Of a stretch of 64,000 bases of DNA, positions 25,558 through 33,482 are shown piece by piece; position 1 is the stretch's first letter, and each line of letters starts with the position of its first letter. Position numbers and translations under genes: made by a program. Under the pieces are notes generated by a model. That model saw nothing but the letters and a program-made list of their open reading frames with translations. It did no database searches and was not told the origin of the DNA. The stretch comes from Streptomyces genisteinicus. GTDB lineage: Bacteria; Actinomycetota; Actinomycetes; Streptomycetales; Streptomycetaceae. The stretch is taken from positions 3,734,501-3,798,500 of the forward strand of contig NZ_CP060825.1 in the NCBI RefSeq assembly GCF_014489615.1. The letters run 5' to 3'.

Positions 25558-26346
25558 TCAGCCGTTCCCCGAGATCCCGGGGAACAGCTGGCGGAACGCG
25601 TCCGCGGAATCGGTGCCCGACCGCCCGAACGGGGCGTCGAAGTCCCAGACCAGGAAGAGCAGGAACGCGATCAGCGCGCTGAACAGCCCGGCGAGCAGCA
25701 GCTCCCGGAAGGTGCGCCCGATCTGCATGGTGAAGATCAGGCCGACGGTGATCACGGCTCCCGCGATCAGGCCGAACCACACGATGCCCGGCAGCGTCGC
25801 GCCCGCCCCCTCGGCGCGGGCGTTGCGGGCGTCCTCGGCGGCGGCCACCTGGTCCAGCATCGGCTGGTAGGCCTGGGCCTCCAGTTCGTTCGACGGTGCG
25901 CGTTCGGCGACGCCCGTGCGGACCGCGGCGAGCAGTTCCGTCCCCCGCGGGGAGAGCTCCTCCCGCTCGATCATCCGCGGCCACTCGTCCACCACGACCT
26001 CGGTCACGTAGGCGTCGATGTCGGTCCGCAGCTTCTCCCGGAAGTCCGACGGGTAGACCTGGGCGCGCTGGGTGACCTCGTGGAGGGCCTGCGCCTCCGT
26101 GCGCACCGCGTCCTGGGCGGCCCCGCGCGCCTCCCAGACGCCGGCGATGGCGAGGCCGAGCACGATCGCGTACACGACGCCGACCATCATCACCATGTAC
26201 TCGAGGACATCGGGGGTCTGGGGCGACTCGGCCGCGTCGGGGCCGTCCGCGGCGTCGCGGAGTCTGCGCTGGCTGAGGACGGTGACGACGAGGACGACGG
26301 CGCAGGCGGCCGCCATCACGGTGGCCAGGACGAGCCAGTCGGACAT
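25558..26346 (-). CDS. DUF4239 (bestrophin-like) membrane protein
   Basis: 262 residues. An N-terminal membrane segment (WLVLATVMAAACAVVLVVTVL), a second (YMVMMVGVVYAIVLGLAIAGVWE), a long soluble helical region with EAQALHEVTQRAQVYP and VVVDEWPRMIEREELS, then two C-terminal segments (IVWFGLIAGAVITVGLIFTM; LLLAGLFSALIAFLLFLVWDFD) joined by QIGRTFRE. This is the DUF4239 architecture, of unknown function and distantly bestrophin-like. ATG at 26346. Confidence 0.85.
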   Translation of the reverse strand: MSDWLVLATVMAAACAVVLVVTVLSQRRLRDAADGPDAAESPQTPDVLEYMVMMVGVVYAIVLGLAIAGVWEARGAAQDAVRTEAQALHEVTQRAQVYPSDFREKLRTDIDAYVTEVVVDEWPRMIEREELSPRGTELLAAVRTGVAERAPSNELEAQAYQPMLDQVAAAEDARNARAEGAGATLPGIVWFGLIAGAVITVGLIFTMQIGRTFRELLLAGLFSALIAFLLFLVWDFDAPFGRSGTDSADAFRQLFPGISGNG

Positions 26347-26523
26347 GTGGTGACTCCGTGAGGGGTGCGGAAGGGGTACGGGGGCGCGGCCCTGGCGGTG
26401 CCCGCCGCGAGCGGCACGGCGGCCGGTGGACCGGTGGAGCGGGAGGACGGTGGGGAGGCGGAGGCGTGCCGCGGGGCGCCGCGGCCCGGCCGGGCGCGGG
26501 GCCGGACCGGGCCGGTCGCCGCC

Positions 26524-27288
26524 TCAGGCGCGCCCGCGCCTGGCGCTGGACTGCGAGCGGGGGCGCAGCAGTGCCGCGGCGAGCACGGCCGGGGTCGTGG
26601 TGACCAGCATCAGCACCGTGAGCGGGGTCCCCGAGGGTTCGGGGCCTCCGGTCGCGGGCCGGTACGTGTGGATCGCGACGGCCTCCACCCGCTCGGGCGG
26701 CGGGGCGGGCGCGGGCGCCGGTTCGGCGGGGGGCTCCGGGGCGGGCGCCGGAGGCGGCGGAGGGGCCGGCGCGGGAGGCGGGGCCGCCGCGACGGGCGGC
26801 GGCTCCGGGGCGGGCGGCGGTGCGGGGGGCGGCGGAGCCGGTGTGGGCGTGGGCGTGGGCGTGGGTGCGGGCGGTTCCGGCGGCCGCGGAGAGGGCGCGG
26901 GAGGCGGAGGCGTCGGCGTCGGGGGCGGGCTCGGCGCCGGGGGCGGCGTGGGTGTGGGCGTGGGCGGGCAGGGCGGTGGCGGGGGAGGCGGCGGGCAGTC
27001 GGTGCCGATCGTCGCCTCGATGCGGATGCCGGGCAGGCCGGGCAGCGTCACATGGACCGAGAGGGTCGGCGGCCCGCCGTGCCCGTCCGTCCGCGACGCC
27101 GTGCCCGGATCGCTTCTGCCCGGCTCACTTCCGCCGGGATCACTTCCCGGTGCCGGAGCCGACACCTCCTGCCGGTCCGACGCGTTGGCATCCTCGGACG
27201 CCGGGGTGCCGATGCCGGCTCCCTGTGCTCCGAGAATCGCCACGATCCCCAGCGCGCTCACCTGCTGCCATCCCGCCACGGGCGACAC
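26524..27288 (-). CDS. proline-rich surface-type protein, possibly zinc-regulated
   Basis: About 254 residues from a GTG at 27288. A weak N-terminal hydrophobic segment (VSALGIVAILGAQGAGIG) may be an export signal. Residues ~75-100 form a short folded stretch (LSVHVTLPGLPGIRIEATIG), followed by a Cys pair around a run of prolines and ~100 residues of Pro/Thr/Ala repeats. A C-terminal membrane segment (LTVLMLVTTTPAVLAAALL) with a basic tail suggests wall-spanning anchoring, but no LPxTG-type sorting motif is present. Its likely promoter overlaps a TGATAA-N3-TTATCA palindrome. I do not recognise the family. Confidence 0.65.
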   Translation of the reverse strand: MSPVAGWQQVSALGIVAILGAQGAGIGTPASEDANASDRQEVSAPAPGSDPGGSEPGRSDPGTASRTDGHGGPPTLSVHVTLPGLPGIRIEATIGTDCPPPPPPPPCPPTPTPTPPPAPSPPPTPTPPPPAPSPRPPEPPAPTPTPTPTPAPPPPAPPPAPEPPPVAAAPPPAPAPPPPPAPAPEPPAEPAPAPAPPPERVEAVAIHTYRPATGGPEPSGTPLTVLMLVTTTPAVLAAALLRPRSQSSARRGRA

Positions 27289-27310
27289 GGTAGAGGTCCG
27301 GAATGGGGCT

Positions 27311-27325
27311 TGATAACCATTATCA
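27311..27325. promoter_or_regulatory. Zur/Fur-family-type 15-bp palindrome
   Basis: TGATAACCATTATCA, a perfect 6-bp dyad around 3 nt, fits the TGAnAA-N3-TTnTCA pattern of actinobacterial Zur boxes. On the minus strand it contains GATAAT, a good -10, 22 nt before the GTG of the proline-rich protein, so occupancy would block that promoter. Confidence 0.55.
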
Positions 27326-27384
27326 CCCGTATGGCTGATAGGTGTATTTGTCTGTTCGGTTACCGGGGGTGGTGACGCAGCTCA

Positions 27385-27404
27385 TTTTGCACTTTGTTGC
27401 AAAA
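27385..27404. promoter_or_regulatory. operator-like dyad upstream of the FadH-type gene
   Basis: TTTTGCA-N6-TGCAAAA, a perfect 7-bp inverted repeat, unusually AT-rich for this genome, 51 bp before the FadH-type start. The PadR gene downstream is a candidate binder. Confidence 0.5.
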
Positions 27405-27455
27405 GGGTCCGCCGGGCGGCTACAACAGCCTGGACACCCGAGCGAGGAGGCTCCG

Positions 27456-29498
27456 ATGAGTACGTCCCCCACCAGGCCGAACCCGTACCCGCACCTGCTG
27501 CGTCCGCTCGATCTCGGGTTCACCGTGCTCCCCAACCGGGTCCTGATGGGGTCGATGCACGTGGGGCTGGAGGAGGCCGAGAACGGGTTCGAACGCATGG
27601 CGGCCTTCTACGCCGAGCGCGCCCGCGGCGGTGCCGGCCTGATCGTCACCGGCGGCATCGCCCCGAACGACCGCGGCCGCCCCTACGAGGGCGGTGCCAA
27701 GCTCACCTCGGAGGAGGAGGCCGCGCACCACCGCGTCGTCACCGACGCCGTGCACGCCGAGGGCGGGCGGATCGCCATGCAGATCCTCCACTTCGGCCGC
27801 TACGCCTACCACCAGGACCTGGTGGCGCCGAGCGCGATCCAGGCCCCCATCAGCCCGTTCGTCCCGCACGCCCTCACCGGTGACGAGATCGAGGAGACCA
27901 TCGGGGACTTCGTCCGCGCCGCGGTCCTCGCGCGGTCGGCCGGCTACGACGGCGTCGAGATCATGGGCTCCGAGGGCTACTTCGTCAACGAGTTCATCGC
28001 GAGCCACACCAACCGGCGCACCGACCGCTGGGGCGGCAGCTACGAGAACCGCATCCGGCTGCCCCTGGAGATCGTCCGCCGCACCCGCGAGGCCGTCGGG
28101 CCGGACTTCATCCTGATCTACCGCCTCTCGATGCTCGACCTGGTGCCCGGCGGCTCCTCCCTCGACGAGGTGGTCACGCTCGCCAAGGCGGTCGAGGCCG
28201 CCGGCGCGACGATCATCAACACCGGCATCGGCTGGCACGAGGCCCGCATCCCCACCATCGCCACCTCCGTGCCGCGCGGCGCGTACACCTGGGTCACCCG
28301 CAGGCTGATGGGCGCCGTCTCGGTCCCGCTGGTGACGAGCAACCGCATCAACACGCCCGAGGTCGCCGAGCAGGTACTGGCCGAGGGGCGCGCGGACATG
28401 GTGTCCATGGCCCGGCCGTTCCTCGCCGACCCCGCCTTCGTGGCCAAGGCCGAGGCCGGCCGCCCGGAGACGATCAACACCTGCATCGGCTGCAACCAGG
28501 CGTGCCTCGACCACACGTTCAGCCTGAAGATCACCTCCTGCCTGGTCAACCCGCGGGCCTGCCACGAGACCGAGCTCGTCCTCGCCCCGACCCGCCTCGC
28601 GAAGCGCGTCGCCGTCGTCGGCGCGGGTCCCGCCGGGCTCGCCTGCGCCGTCTCGGCCGCCGAACGCGGCCACACGGTCACCCTGTTCGACGGGGCGGAC
28701 GACATCGGCGGCCAGCTGAACATCGCCCGGCGGATCCCCGGCAAGGAGGAGTTCGGCGAGACGCTGCGCTACTTCCGCACCCAGCTCGCCGAACGCGGCG
28801 TCGACGTACGGCTGTCCACCGAGGTCACCGCGGCCGACCTGCCGGCGGACGCCTTCGACGAGGTCGTCGTCGCCACGGGCGTGACCCCGCGCGTCCCCGC
28901 GATCCCCGGCACCGACCACAGCAGCGTCGTCAGCTACCTCGACGTGCTGCGCGACGGGGCCCACGTCGGCGAGCGGGTCGCGGTGATCGGCGCGGGCGGC
29001 ATCGGCTTCGACGTGGCCGAGTACCTGACCGACGGCGGCGAGGGCGCGAGCCTCGACGCGCCGACGTACTTCCGCCAGTGGGGCGTCGACATGGAGTACG
29101 CGGCCCCCGGCGGACTGACGGCCCCCGAGCGTCCGGCCCCGCCGCGCACGGTCCACCTGCTCCAGCGCAAGACCAGCAAGGTCGGCGCGGGCCTCGGCAA
29201 GACCACCGGCTGGATCCACCGCACGGAGCTCAAGCACCGGGGCGTCACCATGACCGCCGGGGTGACGTACGAGCGGATCGACGACCGCGGGCTGCACATC
29301 ACCGTCGACGGGACCCCCTCCGTCCTGGAGGTGGACACGGTGGTGCTGTGCACCGGGCAGGAGCCGCGGCGCTCCCTGTACGAGGAGCTGACCGAGGCCG
29401 GCCGCACGGTCCACCTCATCGGCGGCGCGGACGTCGCCGCCGAACTGGACGCCAAGCGCGCCATCGACCAGGGCACCCGGCTCGCGGCCGCCCTGTGA
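27456..29498 (+). CDS. fadH: 2,4-dienoyl-CoA reductase-type FAD/FMN/Fe-S oxidoreductase
   Basis: 680 residues in the FadH/trimethylamine-dehydrogenase layout. The N-terminal old-yellow-enzyme TIM barrel (~1-350) carries GSMHVGLEEAENG, the FMN-site QILHFGRYAYHQ and the HTNRRTDRWGGSYENR motif. A 4Fe-4S cluster motif follows (CIGCNQACLDHTF...SCLVNPRAC). The C-terminal FAD/NADPH domains have VAVVGAGPAGLACAVSAAERG and VAVIGAGGIGFDVAEYL. It reduces 2,4-dienoyl-CoA or a related enone with NADPH. ATG 27456 with GAGGAGG upstream. The symbol rests on architecture; xenobiotic reductase is possible. Confidence 0.9.
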   Translation: MSTSPTRPNPYPHLLRPLDLGFTVLPNRVLMGSMHVGLEEAENGFERMAAFYAERARGGAGLIVTGGIAPNDRGRPYEGGAKLTSEEEAAHHRVVTDAVHAEGGRIAMQILHFGRYAYHQDLVAPSAIQAPISPFVPHALTGDEIEETIGDFVRAAVLARSAGYDGVEIMGSEGYFVNEFIASHTNRRTDRWGGSYENRIRLPLEIVRRTREAVGPDFILIYRLSMLDLVPGGSSLDEVVTLAKAVEAAGATIINTGIGWHEARIPTIATSVPRGAYTWVTRRLMGAVSVPLVTSNRINTPEVAEQVLAEGRADMVSMARPFLADPAFVAKAEAGRPETINTCIGCNQACLDHTFSLKITSCLVNPRACHETELVLAPTRLAKRVAVVGAGPAGLACAVSAAERGHTVTLFDGADDIGGQLNIARRIPGKEEFGETLRYFRTQLAERGVDVRLSTEVTAADLPADAFDEVVVATGVTPRVPAIPGTDHSSVVSYLDVLRDGAHVGERVAVIGAGGIGFDVAEYLTDGGEGASLDAPTYFRQWGVDMEYAAPGGLTAPERPAPPRTVHLLQRKTSKVGAGLGKTTGWIHRTELKHRGVTMTAGVTYERIDDRGLHITVDGTPSVLEVDTVVLCTGQEPRRSLYEELTEAGRTVHLIGGADVAAELDAKRAIDQGTRLAAAL

Positions 29499-29539
29499 CC
29501 GGCCGCCTCCCGTTCCCCGCCCGGCCGTAGGCTGCGGCC

Positions 29540-30247
29540 ATGTCCCTGCCGCACGCCATCCTCACGGCCCTGCTGGAGAGGCCCTCGTCGGGGCTGGAGC
29601 TGACGCGCCGCTTCGACCGGTCGATCGGCTACTTCTGGTCCTCCACCCACCAGCAGATCTACCGGGAACTGGGCAAGCTCGAACAGGCCGGGCACATCCG
29701 GGCCCTGCCGTCGCCGCAGCCGACCCGCGGTCAGAAGAAGGAGTACGAGGTCCTGCCCGCCGGCCGCGCCGAACTGACGGAGTGGGTGGCCCGCCGGGAG
29801 GACCCCCGGCCCGTGCGCGACCCGCTGCTGCTGCGCCTGCGCGCGGCGGCGGCGGTCGGCGCCGGCGAGGACGGTGCCGACGGGGACGGTGCCGACGGGA
29901 GAGACGAGGGTGCCGGGGGCGTCGGGGGTGTCGAGGAGGAGCTCGTACGCCACCTGGAGCTCCACCGGGCCCAGTTGGCGGACTACCGGGAGATCGAGCG
30001 GCGCGACTTCCCGCCCGAGCGCCGGACCGGCCGGGAGGACCGGCTCCGCCATGTGGTGCTGCGCGGGGGCATCGAGCTGGAGTCCTTCTGGGTGGCCTGG
30101 CTGACGGACGCCCTGGCGGAACTCGCCGGAGGGGAGCGCGGCGCGCCCGAAGGACCTCGGGCGGCCGGGGGTCCGGTGCGTCCGGGGCCCGGGGCTCCGG
30201 ACGGGCACGTCCGGATGCGTCCGGATGCGGCGCCTGACGGTGCGTGA
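29540..30247 (+). CDS. PadR family transcriptional regulator
   Basis: 235 residues. The N-terminal winged helix (SLPHAILTALLERPSSGLELTRRFDRSIGYFWSSTHQQIYRELGKLEQAGHI) is PadR-type, with the effector helical domain C-terminal (ELVRHLELHRAQLADYREIERRDF, then LRGGIELESFWVAWLTDALAEL). An acidic Gly/Asp insert (~110-133) and a Gly/Pro/Arg tail are extra. It lies 41 bp after the FadH-type gene on the same strand, so it may be co-transcribed and regulate that gene through the dyad at 27385. Confidence 0.92.
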   Translation: MSLPHAILTALLERPSSGLELTRRFDRSIGYFWSSTHQQIYRELGKLEQAGHIRALPSPQPTRGQKKEYEVLPAGRAELTEWVARREDPRPVRDPLLLRLRAAAAVGAGEDGADGDGADGRDEGAGGVGGVEEELVRHLELHRAQLADYREIERRDFPPERRTGREDRLRHVVLRGGIELESFWVAWLTDALAELAGGERGAPEGPRAAGGPVRPGPGAPDGHVRMRPDAAPDGA

Positions 30248-30259
30248 GACGGTCGCCGG

Positions 30260-30445
30260 GTGACCGACTCACTCATCGCCGTCTGCTGCGCCGCCGCGCT
30301 CGTCCTCGTGGTGAGGTCCGTCCTCGGACTGCGCCGGGCGGACGGGGGCACCGACCCCTCCACGGAAGCCCGCTCGGTGGCCCTCGCCCTCTACGGCGCG
30401 CTGCTCGCGCTCACCACGCTGGGACTCTTCATCGCCCTGACATGA
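30260..30445 (+). CDS. small two-helix membrane protein
   Basis: 61 residues from the GTG at 30260, 12 bp after the PadR stop. Two membrane segments, LIAVCCAAALVLVVRSVLGL and VALALYGALLALTTLGLFIAL, are linked by a short polar loop. Hydrophobic pattern and tight spacing support a real gene, but no family is recognised. Confidence 0.55.
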   Translation: MTDSLIAVCCAAALVLVVRSVLGLRRADGGTDPSTEARSVALALYGALLALTTLGLFIALT

Positions 30446-30474
30446 CCCGGGGCGGGGCCGCTCCCGCGCCCCTC

Positions 30475-30507
30475 GTTCATGGCATGCACATGTACGGCTC
30501 ACCCGGT
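30475..30507 (+). promoter_or_regulatory. candidate PHO box upstream of the phytase
   Basis: Three consecutive 11-nt units: GTTCATGGCAT (30475), GCACATGTACG (30486) and GCTCACCCGGT (30497). The first and third fit the PhoP direct-repeat pattern; the middle is weak. Exact 11-nt phasing supports the call. Confidence 0.45.
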
Positions 30508-30620
30508 GGACGCGCGGCGTCCACGGTCCGCACCCAGGCTCACGGCTGACCGTCTTCCCGCGCCCGGCACGGCGTCGTCCACCGAGGCCGCCGGATCGCG
30601 TCCCGACCGAGGAGCCCGTC

Positions 30621-31925
30621 GTGTCCGCTCGTGCAGCCGTGCTCACCGCCGCCCTGACGGCGTTCGCCGCCGTCGCCCCCGCACACGCCGCGCCGGGCGC
30701 CCCGCCCTCCGCCGCCCCGCCCTCCGCCCGCGCCCTGCCCTCCGTCACCGCCCGGGCCGAGACGGCCACGCTCCACGACGACGAGGAGGGCGGCAACGCC
30801 GACGCGGACGATCCGGCGATCTGGCGCAACACCGCCGATCCGGCGCGCAGTCTGGTGATCGCCACCGCCAAGGAGGGCGGGCTGCGCGTCTACGACCTGA
30901 AGGCCCGGCTGGTGCAGTCCCTTCCCGCGCCCCCGCCGGCCACCCCGGACAACGCGCCCGGCCGGTACAACAACGTCGACCTCGTGCACGGCTTCCGGCT
31001 GGCCGCGGGGCGTGCCGACCTCTCCGTGACCAGCGACCGGGGTCACGACCGGCTGCGTGTCCACCGCATCGACCCCTCCCGCCCGGGCGGCCCCCTCACC
31101 GACGTCACCGACCCGTCGGCGCCCGCCGTGTTCTCCGCCGGACAGGCCGAGGTCGACGAGCAGCGCACCGCCTACGGCCTGGCCACCTGGACCGACCCGG
31201 CCACCGGGCGCGCGTACGCCCTCGTCAGCCGCCGCGAACGGACCAGCGTGGCCCTGCTGGAGCTGACCGCGACGAGCGCCGGCACGGTCACCTACCGGAA
31301 GATCCGCACCCTGGACCTGCCGTCCTCCTTCCGTCTGCCCGACGGCACGACCTGGCGCCCCTGCGGCGAGCCGGGCGAACTGCCCCAGGTGGAGGGCATG
31401 GTGGTCGATCCGGCGAGCGGCACGCTCTACGCCGGCCAGGAGGACGTGGGGATCTGGCGGGTCCGCGCCGATCTGCGGGGCACGCCGCAACTCGTCGACA
31501 GGGTGCGCGAGTACGGGGTCCCGGCGGTGTACGACGAGCCGAGCGACGAGTGCGTACCGGGCGCGGACCCCGGCTTCGGCGGCACCCGTCTGTCGGCGGA
31601 CGTCGAGGGGCTGACCCTGCTCACCGAGCGCGGCGGCGACGGCTACCTGCTCGCCTCCAGCCAGGGCGACGACACCTTCGCCGCCTACGACCGCGAGCGC
31701 GCGGACGGCAACGAGTACGAGGGCGGCTTCCGGGTCGCCGCGTCGGCCGCGGTCGACGGATCGCAGGAGTGCGACGGGGCGGCCGTGCTGAACGCCCCGC
31801 TGGGTCCGGACTACCCCGACGGCCTGCTCGTGGTCCAGGACGGCGACGCCGGGGACGGGGAGCGGGACGGCACGGGGTTCAAGTTCGTCGACCTGGGCGA
31901 CGTCCTGGACGCCCTGGACGACTGA
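30621..31925 (+). CDS. secreted beta-propeller phytase
   Basis: 434 residues. Signal peptide MSARAAVLTAALTAFAAVAPAHA. The six-bladed BPP domain shows ADADDPAIW, the YNNVDLVHGF metal-site strand, DRGHDRLRVHRI, LPQVEGMVVDPASGTLYAGQED, ADVEGLTLL, LLASSQGDDTFAAYDR and GFKFVDLGDV. Such enzymes hydrolyse Ca-phytate outside the cell. The GTG at 30621 has GAGGAG 7 nt upstream. With phoX, this is the second phosphate-scavenging gene in the window, and PHO-type repeats lie ~115 bp upstream. Confidence 0.93.
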   Translation: MSARAAVLTAALTAFAAVAPAHAAPGAPPSAAPPSARALPSVTARAETATLHDDEEGGNADADDPAIWRNTADPARSLVIATAKEGGLRVYDLKARLVQSLPAPPPATPDNAPGRYNNVDLVHGFRLAAGRADLSVTSDRGHDRLRVHRIDPSRPGGPLTDVTDPSAPAVFSAGQAEVDEQRTAYGLATWTDPATGRAYALVSRRERTSVALLELTATSAGTVTYRKIRTLDLPSSFRLPDGTTWRPCGEPGELPQVEGMVVDPASGTLYAGQEDVGIWRVRADLRGTPQLVDRVREYGVPAVYDEPSDECVPGADPGFGGTRLSADVEGLTLLTERGGDGYLLASSQGDDTFAAYDRERADGNEYEGGFRVAASAAVDGSQECDGAAVLNAPLGPDYPDGLLVVQDGDAGDGERDGTGFKFVDLGDVLDALDD

Positions 31926-32006
31926 GGCGCGGCACACCGCACCGCACCGCACCGCACCGCGGCGCGGGGGCGGGAGCGGCGACGCGCATGGTGCGGTGGC
32001 AGGGCC

Positions 32007-32090
32007 GCGGTACCCGCACGGCGACGCGGTACCCGCACGGCGACGCGGTGTGTGTACGGCGACGCGGTGGGCGTACGGCTACGCGGTGGG
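32007..32090. repeat. 19-bp tandem repeat, 4.4 copies
   Basis: Units GCGGTACCCGCACGGCGAC at 32007 and 32026 are identical. Diverged units start at 32045 and 32064, and a partial unit at 32083 runs into the terminator palindrome. A separate CACCG pentamer run lies at ~31936-31962. Confidence 0.9.
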
Positions 32091-32120
32091 GCCGGTCCCG
32101 CGGGACCGGCCCCACCGCGT
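32081..32120. terminator. perfect 40-bp palindromic terminator
   Basis: ACGCGGTGGGGCCGGTCCCG (32081-32100) is followed immediately by its exact reverse complement. It sits between the convergent phytase and rhodanese genes. Confidence 0.8.
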
Positions 32121-32134
32121 GCGCGCGCACCGGG

Positions 32135-32701
32135 TCAGCTGCCGCCGAGCGCCACGAGGGTGGCGTCCAGGTCGGCGGGCCGGGGGCGGTTGTGCGGCAG
32201 CTTCGAGAGCGCCGCGGCCATTCCGCAGGTGTCGGTCACGGCGGAGAAGACCAGGCCCGAGCCGACGGCCGCGGAGATCCAGCGTGCCGCGCGGAAGCGG
32301 GTGCCGACGGCGAGGCCGAGCACCACGAGGGAGCCGGCGGCGAGCCGCACCTGGCGCTCCATGGCCCAGCCGGCCCGCGCCCCCGCCGGGCGGTCGAGCG
32401 GGTGGCCCCCGTCGGCCCATGCGGTGGTGCCGCCCTCCAGGGAGGTGGCGGGTATGTCGGCTCCGGCCAGTTCGGTGCAGGCCGTGGCGGACCGGTTGCC
32501 CGACGCGCAGACCACGAGGAGCTCACCGCGCGCGGCGGCGACCTTCAGCGCGGGGAGGGCGGTGTGCAGGTGGTCCAGCGGGACGTTGTGGGCGCCGGGG
32601 ACGTGGCCGGAGGCGAATTCGCCGGGGGTGCGGACGTCGACGACGGTGTACCGGGTCAGGCGCTGGGCGGCCCGCGCCGGGTCGGTGGTGAGGGTGGTCA
32701 T
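32135..32701 (-). CDS. rhodanese with C-terminal YgaP-like membrane domain
   Basis: 188 residues. The N-terminal rhodanese domain (~1-105) has TVVDVRTPGEFASGHVPGAHNVPL and active-site loop VVCASGNRSATA, with Cys taking the persulfide. The C-terminal region (~110-188) has two membrane segments (LAAGSLVVLGLAVGTRF; ISAAVGSGLVFSAVTDTCGMA) of the DUF2892/YgaP type. It moves sulfane sulfur at the membrane. It is divergent from the CstR-like repressor, with a shared ATACCC-N4-GGGTAT operator between them. Confidence 0.92.
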   Translation of the reverse strand: MTTLTTDPARAAQRLTRYTVVDVRTPGEFASGHVPGAHNVPLDHLHTALPALKVAAARGELLVVCASGNRSATACTELAGADIPATSLEGGTTAWADGGHPLDRPAGARAGWAMERQVRLAAGSLVVLGLAVGTRFRAARWISAAVGSGLVFSAVTDTCGMAAALSKLPHNRPRPADLDATLVALGGS

Positions 32702-32767
32702 GCGGGGGTGGTTCCCTTCGGCGGTGGTGTCCCGGGGTACCGGAGGGCGGCGTTCCGGGATGTCTAG

Positions 32768-32785
32768 GATACCCTAGGGGGTATC
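32768..32785. promoter_or_regulatory. CsoR/CstR-type operator 1
   Basis: GATACCC-TAGG-GGGTATC, a perfect 7-bp inverted repeat with a 4-nt spacer, between the divergent rhodanese and repressor genes. The same 6-4-6 core recurs at 35849 and 35886. Confidence 0.75.
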
Positions 32786-32800
32786 TATGGAGGAGGAAGC

Positions 32801-33079
32801 GTGGAACTGCAGATGGCGGCCGACGAGCTGAAGACGGTGCTCAACCGGCTGCGCCGCGCGCAGGGCCAGATCGCCGGGATCATCCGGATGATCGAGGAGG
32901 GCCGGGACTGCGAGGACGTGATCACGCAGCTCGCGGCCGTCTCCCGCGCCCTGGACCGGGCGGGGTTCGCGATCATCGCCACCGGCCTCCAGCACTGCAT
33001 GGCCGAGGGGGACCTGCCGGTCGCGGACCGCGAACAGCTGCGGGCGAGGCTGGAGAAGCTCTTCCTCTCCCTCGCCTGA
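32801..33079 (+). CDS. CsoR-family repressor, CstR-like (persulfide-sensing type)
   Basis: 92 residues, all-helical CsoR/DUF156 fold: LNRLRRAQGQIAGIIRMIEEGRDCEDVITQLAAV. Cys37 and Cys66 are present, but the Cu-liganding His of CsoR (four residues before the second Cys) is Gly62. Cys-Cys without the His is the CstR pattern, which senses persulfides. GTG 32801 has GGAGGAGG upstream. Its own operator sits 16-33 bp upstream of the start, so it is likely autoregulated. Neighbours (rhodaneses, TauE/SafE, MBL-rhodanese) support a sulfur role. Confidence 0.85.
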   Translation: MELQMAADELKTVLNRLRRAQGQIAGIIRMIEEGRDCEDVITQLAAVSRALDRAGFAIIATGLQHCMAEGDLPVADREQLRARLEKLFLSLA

Positions 33080-33482
33080 CGCCCCCTGTGCGCGAGGGGT
33101 CCGGGCCCGTCCCGGACCCGCACGGCGCGGCGGAGCCGCGTCCGCCCGCGTACCGGCGCACCGGTAGCGGTGCCGCGCGGCGCCGGACACCCGGCGGTCG
33201 CGCGGCTCCGGACGCGGGCCGGTGGCGCGGTGCCGGACAATCCCCGTGCGGTGCCGGGAGTCCCCGAGGTGCCGGGCGTGGTGGATGGGCCGGACTTTCC
33301 CTCTGCGGTGCCGGGCGCGGGCGGGTCGCGCGGTGGCGGCCAGGTGCCTGTCACGGTGCGGCGGTGGTCGCGGCGGTGGCCGGGCAGCCGGCCGTCGCGG
33401 AGCGCGGCGGCCCTCGGCGTCCGCCGGCCCGGACCCGGTGCGGTCGTGTCGGTCATCCCCGTCTGCTGCCCAGTCGCCGCGT
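33080..33482. other. 400-bp gap with GGTGCCGG-rich low-complexity DNA
   Basis: No gene visible. Blocks CGGTGCCGGG and GCGGTGCCGG recur between ~33165 and 33320, similar to 20087-20225. The region separates the tail-facing repressor and exporter genes. Confidence 0.45.

Noticed and set aside
32007..32090. CRISPR or origin-type iterons
   Set aside because: 19-bp units are directly abutting with no spacers, grade into a terminator, and no cas or replication gene is nearby.
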